Shown here piece after piece: positions 1-4,489 of a stretch of DNA of 5,384 nucleotides (positions are counted from its first letter, which is position 1; each line of letters starts with the position of its first letter). Below the pieces are notes generated by a model that was not told where the DNA came from, searched no databases, and was given only the letters and a program-made list of their open reading frames with translations. The DNA is from Clostridia bacterium (GTDB taxonomy: Bacteria > Bacillota > Clostridia > Oscillospirales > CAG-382): NCBI GenBank assembly GCA_900754535.1, contig CAAEDF010000065.1:1-5384 (forward strand). Direction: 5' to 3'. Position numbers and translations under genes: made by a program.

Positions 1-26
1 ATGCTCCCTTTGACGCACGGTACGGA

Positions 27-365
27 TTATTTATCTGCGTCCTCTTTAGCGTCGTCGTCTTCGCTTTCCTCGTAAAGGTCGGTGTCCTCAAAGTTGCAGA
101 TTATGTCGTCGTCGTCGAAATCGTCGCCGTCAAAATATTCGCCGTCACACTCGCAGCAGCCGTCGAAGCAGTCGGAGCCGCCGTTTTTATATTCCTTACC
201 GGCAGCCACAAGGCAGAAAGCGCCGGCTACGCCTCCGGCAGCGGATACCGCCGCAAAGGCCTTTGCAAGCGACTTTTTCTTTCCCCACAGGAGCATTGCC
301 ACCACGAGGAAAGCAACTGACTGGATCATAAGCGAAATGCCGAGTACAAGCTTTGTGTTTTTCAT
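27..365 (-). CDS. Small membrane protein with an acidic, Cys-containing tail, function unknown
   Basis: This is a 112-residue protein whose family I do not recognise. Residues about 6-28 form a hydrophobic segment, a basic GKKKS turn follows, and residues about 33-55 form a second, Ala/Gly-rich hydrophobic segment, so it is probably a two-helix membrane hairpin. From residue 64 to the end, 24 of 49 residues are Asp or Glu, including runs of four and three Asp. Five Cys lie at 66, 70, 71, 73 and 90, four of them packed into CxxxCCxC. The ATG at 365 has a GGAGGA site 8 nt upstream and lies 17 nt after the prfB stop, so co-transcription with prfB is likely. No terminator is visible after its TAA before the window edge. 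The tail could bind metal or basic partners, or be a disordered spacer; this is inference. The reading frame is convincing because of the start, spacing and protein-like composition; the function is open. Confidence 0.8.
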   Translation of the reverse strand: MKNTKLVLGISLMIQSVAFLVVAMLLWGKKKSLAKAFAAVSAAGGVAGAFCLVAAGKEYKNGGSDCFDGCCECDGEYFDGDDFDDDDIICNFEDTDLYEESEDDDAKEDADK

Positions 366-373
366 CCTTCATG

Positions 374-379
374 TCCTCC
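374..379 (-). promoter_or_regulatory. Ribosome binding site of the small membrane protein gene
   Basis: GGAGGA on the minus strand lies 8 nt before the ATG at 365. It sits inside the 17-nt gap after the prfB stop. It decides the start over an out-of-frame ATG at 372-370, which lies immediately next to the site and is too close to it. Confidence 0.75.
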
Positions 380-382
380 GAT

Positions 383-1504
383 CTATTTGTTGTTTTTTGA
401 GATCATTTTAAGATATTCGTTGATAAAGCCGTCGATCTCGCCGTCCATCACGGCGGTTATGTTTCCGGTTTCGTAGCCCGTGCGGTTATCCTTGACGAGG
501 GTATACGGCATAAAGACATACGATCTTATCTGGCTGCCCCATTCGATATTGAGCTTTGCGCCGGTTATATCCTCGATGCGCTCAAGCTTTTCCCGTTCCT
601 TTATCTCAAGGAGCTTGCTTTTGAGCATCCTCATGGCCGTCTCACGGTTCTGGACCTGGCTGCGCTCGGTCTGACAGCCGACGACGATGCCTGTGGGAAT
701 ATGCGTTATGCGTATGGCCGAATCGGTCTTATTGACATGCTGGCCGCCGGCGCCGCTGGAGCGGTGCGCGTCTATTTTAAGATCGGCCTCGTTTATCTCT
801 ATGTCCTTTTCGTCGTTGAACTCCGGCAGCACCTCTACCGAAGCGAACGACGTATGCCTGCGGCCGGAAGCGTCGAACGGCGAGACCCTGACAAGGCGGT
901 GCACGCCCGACTCGCTTTTAAGATATCCGTATGCGTTTTCGCCGCTTATAAGCATCGAAACGCTCTTTATGCCCGCTTCGTCGCCGTCAAGGTAGTCAAG
1001 CACCTTCACCTTGAAGCCGCGCCTTTCGGCGAAGCGCGTATACATCCTGTAAAGCATCTCCGCCCAGTCCTGCGCTTCGGTGCCGCCTGCGCCGGGGTGA
1101 ATGGAGAGAATGGCGTTGCTGCCGTCGTACTCGCCCGAAAGCATTATGTCTATCTTAAGCTTTTCGTATTCGTCCTTTAAAGATGCGATCTCGCCGATTA
1201 TCTCGTCCGCCATACCGTCGTCATCCTCATCGGCCTCGATGGCAAGAGCGGCAAGTGCGGTGATATCTTCGTGCGCTTTTTTTACCGCCATATAGCTGTC
1301 GTAAAGCGTTTTTTTGCTTTTAAGCTGTTTGAGCACCGACTGGCTTTCGGCCTGGTCGTCCCAAAATCCGGCGGAATTCACGCGTGCTTCAAGCGCGTCT
1401 ATGTCATTTTTAAGAGCGTCGGCCCCTATCGAGTCGCCCAGCTCGGTTATGTCCGATTCAAGAGCCTTGAGCTCCTGCATCGACTGCTCAAGTTTTATAA
1501 GCAA
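383..1504 (-). CDS. prfB: Peptide chain release factor 2 (RF2)
   Basis: RF2 enters the ribosomal A site at UGA or UAA codons and triggers hydrolysis of peptidyl-tRNA. The 373-residue protein is full length (E. coli 365) and matches the family throughout. It has an N-terminal helical domain (about 1-110). The stop-codon recognition motif SPF is at 208-210, within SPFDASGRRHTSF; this marks RF2 rather than RF1, which has PxT. The catalytic GGQ is at 253-255, in a GAGGQHVNKTDSA context. The conserved WGSQIRSYVF follows at 322-331. The residue equivalent to E. coli position 246 is Ser249. The start is TTG at 1504: AAGGAG lies 10 nt upstream, no ATG precedes it, and starting at the in-frame ATG at residue 9 would lose the site. 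The frame is open from residue 1, so the programmed +1 frameshift at about codon 25 is absent. The gene ends in TAG, a codon read by RF1. It has its own promoter and is followed by the small membrane protein gene. Confidence 0.97.
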   Translation of the reverse strand: MLIKLEQSMQELKALESDITELGDSIGADALKNDIDALEARVNSAGFWDDQAESQSVLKQLKSKKTLYDSYMAVKKAHEDITALAALAIEADEDDDGMADEIIGEIASLKDEYEKLKIDIMLSGEYDGSNAILSIHPGAGGTEAQDWAEMLYRMYTRFAERRGFKVKVLDYLDGDEAGIKSVSMLISGENAYGYLKSESGVHRLVRVSPFDASGRRHTSFASVEVLPEFNDEKDIEINEADLKIDAHRSSGAGGQHVNKTDSAIRITHIPTGIVVGCQTERSQVQNRETAMRMLKSKLLEIKEREKLERIEDITGAKLNIEWGSQIRSYVFMPYTLVKDNRTGYETGNITAVMDGEIDGFINEYLKMISKNNK

Positions 1505-1514
1505 TGCGGTATTA

Positions 1515-1520
1515 CTCCTT
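1515..1520 (-). promoter_or_regulatory. Ribosome binding site that fixes the TTG start of prfB
   Basis: AAGGAG on the minus strand lies 10 nt before TTG at 1504. The first ATG in frame is residue 9, with only a weak GAG before it. The residues between TTG and that ATG continue the alignment to Bacillus-type RF2, which supports the TTG start. Confidence 0.8.
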
Positions 1521-1528
1521 ATGTTATT

Positions 1529-1557
1529 ATTATATCAGCAAGGCGCCGGAATGTCAA
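1529..1557 (-). promoter_or_regulatory. Consensus sigma-A promoter for prfB
   Basis: On the minus strand a perfect -35 TTGACA (1557-1552), a 17-bp spacer and a perfect -10 TATAAT (1534-1529) are visible. Transcription should begin near 1522, giving a leader of about 18 nt that starts almost at the ribosome binding site. The leader is too short for a riboswitch or attenuator. prfB therefore need not depend on read-through from rnpB. Confidence 0.85.
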
Positions 1558-1616
1558 GCAGAAAGAGCATTTTTCAAGCCCCTGCGGACCGCGCTGCGCA
1601 CCGAAGTCAACAACGC

Positions 1617-1963
1617 GCCGACCGCCCCCGTAAGCCGAGTTCTGTTTACAACAATCATCTATCTTGGGTACGCGTTGCCGCGCACCTCCATGCCACCTTC
1701 GGGGGCTGCCGAGCAGACATATGCCCCCATATGCGGTGTTGCTCCGGATAGGGTTTACATGGCCGCACAGTCGCCTGTGCGCCGGTGAGCTCTTACCTCG
1801 CCTTTCCATCCTTACCGTATCGCTACGGCGGTTTATTTCTGTTGCACTGGCCCTGAAGTCGCCTTCGGCGGACGTTATCCGTTATCCTGCTCTGCGGAGC
1901 TCGGACTTTCCTCACGGTACGACCTTTCGGTATGGTACCGCGCGATTGTTCGGAACGGTCGGC
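1617..1963 (-). ncRNA. rnpB: RNase P RNA, class A-like
   Basis: This is the catalytic RNA of RNase P, which with the RnpA protein removes 5' leaders from pre-tRNAs. Conserved blocks on the minus strand: GAGGAAAGTCC (1913-1903), CCAGTGCAACAGA, GGTAAGAGCTCACC, GTAAACCC, AGATAGATGA, and the 3' block ACAGAACTCGGCTTACG (1645-1629). The ends pair as helix P1: GCCGACCG (1963-1956) with CGGTCGGC (1624-1617), 8 perfect pairs. Other visible helices are P3 (1940-1915, GAAA loop), a short P12 (1828-1815, GCGA loop), P14 (1780-1765, GCGA loop) and P18 (1686-1667, GCAA loop). A GGU after the P16-like GGGGGC/GCCCCC stem matches the L15 motif that pairs with the tRNA CCA end. P14 and the P16-like stem point to class A rather than Bacillus class B, but I folded it by eye. 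The 5' end agrees with the promoter; the 3' end is inferred from P1 and may extend a few bases. ORFs crossing this region are spurious. Confidence 0.96.
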
Positions 1964-1969
1964 AGTGCT

Positions 1970-1998
1970 ATATTAGCATAAAAAAATTATTTTGTCAA
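1970..1998 (-). promoter_or_regulatory. Consensus sigma-A promoter for rnpB
   Basis: On the minus strand a perfect -35 TTGACA (1998-1993), an AT-rich 17-bp spacer and a -10 TAATAT (1975-1970, one mismatch to TATAAT) are visible. The predicted start, 7 nt downstream at 1963, is exactly the first base of helix P1. This agreement supports both the promoter and the RNA 5' end. A strong promoter is expected for a stable RNA. Confidence 0.9.
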
Positions 1999-2002
1999 AC
2001 GG

Positions 2003-2031
2003 TTGACTATATTTTTGTTTGGCTATATAAT
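2003..2031 (+). promoter_or_regulatory. Consensus sigma-A promoter for murD and downstream genes
   Basis: A -35 TTGACT (2003-2008, one mismatch), a 17-bp spacer and a perfect -10 TATAAT (2026-2031) are visible. The predicted start is near 2038, leaving a leader of about 31 nt before the murD ATG. Its -35 box lies 4 bp from the divergent rnpB -35 box. A second TATAAT at 2037-2042 has only a poor -35 match upstream, so it is less likely to be the main site. Confidence 0.85.
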
Positions 2032-2059
2032 GTCAATATAATGATTATTGCCTTTATAC

Positions 2060-2064
2060 GGAGG
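2060..2064 (+). promoter_or_regulatory. Ribosome binding site that fixes the murD start
   Basis: GGAGG lies 4 nt before the ATG at 2069; the spacing is a little short but the match is strong. A longer reading from TTG at 2048 would translate the site itself, has no ribosome binding site of its own, and adds seven residues before the usual MurD N-terminus. The ATG is therefore preferred. Confidence 0.8.
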
Positions 2065-2068
2065 TATT

Positions 2069-3409
2069 ATGCTTAAAAATTACCTTGATACATACAGCGG
2101 AAGGCGCGTGGGGTTCGTCGGCGCGGGAGTCAGCAATCTCCCCATCATACGGCTGTTTGCCGGCGCGGGTGCGGACGTCATTGTAAGGGACAGGAAGCTG
2201 AGAGAGCAGACGCGCACGGAGCTTGAGAAAGCCGGTGTCAGGATAAGCGAGGGGGACGGATATCTTGACGGGATAGACGAATGCCTGCTTTTTCTTTCGC
2301 CCGCCGTACGGCCGGACATACCGCAGCTTCTGCGCGCGGCCGAAAACGGCGTAAAGATCACCTCGGAGATGCAGGAGTTCTTTGAGCTTTGTCCGTGCAC
2401 AATAACCGCCGTAACGGGCAGCGACGGAAAAACCACCACGACGACGCTTATCGCAAAGCTGCTTGAAGAAAGCGGCAAAAAGGTGATACTGGGCGGCAAT
2501 ATAGGCGTCAATCTCTTTTCGTCCCTCGACGGGATATCACCGGACGACGAGGTGGTCGCGGAGCTTTCGTCGTTCCAGCTTATGAAGATGACGCGCTCGC
2601 CCGACGTTGCCGTGATAACCAACATTTCGCCGAACCATCTTGACTGGCACAGGGATTTTGATGAATACATCGACGCGAAGCGCAACATTTTCCGGCATAT
2701 CAAACCGGACGGAGTGCTTGTGCTGAACGAAGACAACGATATCACGCGTTCCTTTGCGGACTCCGCAGGGTGCGGCGTAAGGTTTTTCTCGCGCAGGGAC
2801 AAAGACGCTTTCTGCTTTATCGACGGAGAAGGCATACACTGCGGCGGTAAGCTGCTGCTTGCCGACGGTGACATAAAACTTGTCGGAGCACACAACCGCG
2901 AGAACTTCGCCTGTGCGATAGCGGCGGTATACGACAAGCTTTGCGGAGACGCGCTGCGCCGTGTGGCGACGGGATTCGGCGGAGTGGAGCACAGGATAGA
3001 ATTTGTTGCACAAAAAAACGGCGTAAGCTTTTACAATTCCTCGATAGACTCCAGCCCCACGCGGACCGCGGCGGCGCTGAGATCGTTCGGCGGCCGCGTT
3101 ATAGTCATCGCGGGAGGATATGACAAAAAGATCCCGCTTGAGCCGCTGGTGCCGCTTTTTGCGGAGAAGACCGCCGGATGCGTGCTTATGGGCGACACGG
3201 GGCCGAAGATCGCTTCTCTCCTGAAAGCCGGCGGATACCCCTTCCCGATGCTGACAGCGCAAAGCATGGACGAGGCGGTAGCAAAGGCGTTTTCGATTGC
3301 AGGCGGCTGCGGCACGGTCATCCTCTCGCCCGCGGCGGCAAGCTTTGACATGTTCAGGAACTTTGAAGAACGCGGGAACTGCTTCAAACAGGCCGTTTTA
3401 CGGCTGTGA
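2069..3409 (+). CDS. murD: UDP-N-acetylmuramoyl-L-alanine--D-glutamate ligase (MurD)
   Basis: MurD is a cytosolic peptidoglycan-precursor enzyme. It uses ATP to add D-glutamate to UDP-MurNAc-L-Ala. The 446-residue protein (E. coli 438) has the three Mur ligase domains. The N-terminal UDP-binding fold begins VGFVGAGVSNLP. The central ATPase has P-loop GSDGKTTTT at 117-125, ELSSFQL at 165-171, the metal-site His190 in ISPNHLDWH, and Lys204 in DAKRNIF, the equivalent of the carbamylated lysine. HNREN is at 275-279. The C-terminal domain has GGYDKKIPLEPL at 349-360 (Lys353) and SPAAASFDMFRNF at 420-432; Ser425 and Phe432 match D-Glu contacts known from E. coli. The loop at 321-333 reads SSIDSSPT in place of the SKATN type seen in E. 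coli, so the Lys319 and Thr321 equivalents are Ile326 and Ser328; from memory, a similar form occurs in clostridial MurDs. It is the first gene after a strong promoter, and no other cell-wall gene adjoins it here. Confidence 0.97.
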   Translation: MLKNYLDTYSGRRVGFVGAGVSNLPIIRLFAGAGADVIVRDRKLREQTRTELEKAGVRISEGDGYLDGIDECLLFLSPAVRPDIPQLLRAAENGVKITSEMQEFFELCPCTITAVTGSDGKTTTTTLIAKLLEESGKKVILGGNIGVNLFSSLDGISPDDEVVAELSSFQLMKMTRSPDVAVITNISPNHLDWHRDFDEYIDAKRNIFRHIKPDGVLVLNEDNDITRSFADSAGCGVRFFSRRDKDAFCFIDGEGIHCGGKLLLADGDIKLVGAHNRENFACAIAAVYDKLCGDALRRVATGFGGVEHRIEFVAQKNGVSFYNSSIDSSPTRTAAALRSFGGRVIVIAGGYDKKIPLEPLVPLFAEKTAGCVLMGDTGPKIASLLKAGGYPFPMLTAQSMDEAVAKAFSIAGGCGTVILSPAAASFDMFRNFEERGNCFKQAVLRL

Positions 3410-3423
3410 AGCAATACGCAGTG

Positions 3424-3430
3424 AAAGGAG
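3424..3430 (+). promoter_or_regulatory. Ribosome binding site for the first M42 peptidase, in a possible small hairpin loop
   Basis: AAAGGAG lies 9 nt before TTG at 3440 and fixes that start; no ATG is in frame nearby. The site lies in the 11-nt loop between GCAGT (3418-3422) and ACTGC (3434-3438), a 5-bp inverted repeat. The stem is short and may be chance. The murD stop is 30 nt before the TTG, and no promoter or terminator is evident in the gap. Confidence 0.75.
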
Positions 3431-3439
3431 ACAACTGCT

Positions 3440-4489
3440 TTGAACGATATTTTTGAACTTGCCGCGCGGCTTTCGTCGCTGTCGGCGGTATCCGGGCGTG
3501 AGGCGGGATGCTTTGACGAGCTTGAAAAGATCACGGACGGGATATTCGACAGCACCTCCTCCCTGCCGACCGGCACGTTTTTCGGGCGCATAAAGTGCAC
3601 AAAAACGGACGCGCCCACGCTTTTATTTGACGCGCACATAGACGAGATCGGCTTTGTGGTCACCGACATATGCGAAGGCGGCTTTCTGCGCGTTGCGGCG
3701 GTCGGGGGCATCGACACGAGGGTGCTTTCCGCCACTGAGGTCGTAGTGCACGGGCGCGAGGACATACGCGGCGTATTCACGTCCAAGCCGCCCCATCTTC
3801 AGGAAGCGGGCGAAAGCGAAAAGAAGATACTGCTTTCGGACCTGTATATAGACACGGGCATCGACGACGGGACGCTTGAGGAAAAGGTACGCATAGGAGA
3901 CGCCGCGGGATTCTGCACTCTTCCCGCACGCCTTGAGAACGATATGATGACCGGAAAGTCGTTTGACGACCGTATATGCGCCGCAGCGATACTCAAAGCC
4001 GCCGCCGACATAGACAGGAGCGCGCTGAAATGCGATCTCTGCGTCATGCTTTCGGGCGGCGAGGAGATAGGCTACATCGGAGCGAGGACAGGCGCGTTTG
4101 CCGCATCACCCTGCGCCGCCGTTGTGCTTGACGTGACGAACGCCTACATGCCGGACGGACCGAGAAGGAAGAAGGACATACAGCTTGGCGGCGGGCCGGT
4201 GATAACCTATTCGGCGACCACCTCGCGTCCGCTGACCGACGCTTTGATAAGCACCGCACGCGGCGCCGGGATACGGCATACGGTTGCGGCGGAGGCCGGC
4301 GCCACCGGCACCAACGCACAGGTCATACAGATAACCGGGAACGGGATACCCACGGCTCTTATATCGCTGCCGCTGAGATACATGCACACCTGTGCGGAGG
4401 TCATCTCGCTGGAGGACACGAAAAATGCGGCGGCGCTGCTGAAAGCGTTTGCCGAAAGCTTTGAGCCGGACGGGAGGTGCGGAGCATGA
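3440..4489 (+). CDS. M42 family metallo-aminopeptidase, first of a tandem pair
   Basis: M42 (TET/glutamyl aminopeptidase-like) enzymes are cytosolic, two-metal exopeptidases. They usually form 12-subunit tetrahedral particles that trim short peptides. The 349-residue protein is the normal length, and the expected metal and catalytic residues are all present by motif: His66 and Asp68 in DAHIDEIG, Asp176 in SFDDR, Glu208 (general base) and Glu209 in GGEEIGYIGA, Asp231 in LDVT, and His316 in MHTCAEVIS. The insert between the two halves of the catalytic domain (roughly 73-160) fits the family PDZ-like dimerisation domain. No signal peptide is seen. The start is TTG with AAAGGAG 9 nt upstream. It follows murD by 30 nt and overlaps the next M42 gene by ATGA, so the three genes are probably one transcript. 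Family assignment is secure. Substrate preference cannot be read from the sequence, and annotation as endoglucanase or cellulase, common for M42 proteins, would be misleading. Confidence 0.93.
   Translation: MNDIFELAARLSSLSAVSGREAGCFDELEKITDGIFDSTSSLPTGTFFGRIKCTKTDAPTLLFDAHIDEIGFVVTDICEGGFLRVAAVGGIDTRVLSATEVVVHGREDIRGVFTSKPPHLQEAGESEKKILLSDLYIDTGIDDGTLEEKVRIGDAAGFCTLPARLENDMMTGKSFDDRICAAAILKAAADIDRSALKCDLCVMLSGGEEIGYIGARTGAFAASPCAAVVLDVTNAYMPDGPRRKKDIQLGGGPVITYSATTSRPLTDALISTARGAGIRHTVAAEAGATGTNAQVIQITGNGIPTALISLPLRYMHTCAEVISLEDTKNAAALLKAFAESFEPDGRCGA

Noticed and set aside
1..11. Ribosome binding site (AAAGGGAG, minus strand 11-4) for another leftward gene beyond the window
   Set aside because: The match is plausible but no start codon is visible inside the window, so a gene cannot be supported.
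383..1504. Hidden prfB frameshift with the true start in another frame
   Set aside because: The open frame from TTG covers the whole RF2 N-terminus at the expected length and has a good ribosome binding site; no TGA sits at the usual place.
1561..1616. Intrinsic terminator of rnpB
   Set aside because: Only short or GU-rich stems are found (GCG-CAG-CGC, AGGGGC/GCTCTT) and none is followed by a U run.
1504..1981. Several ORFs on both strands between prfB and murD
   Set aside because: They lie across the RNase P RNA gene and its promoters. Their translations look like no protein family and have no proper ribosome binding sites; the RNA explains the conservation and structure.
2015..2042. Second promoter using TATAAT at 2037-2042
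   Set aside because: The -10 is perfect but the bases at -35 (TTGTTT, 16-bp spacing) match poorly, while TTGACT-17-TATAAT just upstream is much better.
2048..2068. Seven-residue N-terminal extension of MurD from TTG at 2048
   Set aside because: It would translate the GGAGG site of the real start, lacks its own site, and does not fit the usual MurD N-terminus.
2080..3786. Long minus-strand ORFs opposite murD and the first M42 gene
   Set aside because: They are antisense shadows of well-identified genes in GC-rich DNA, with no recognisable motifs, ribosome binding sites or promoters.
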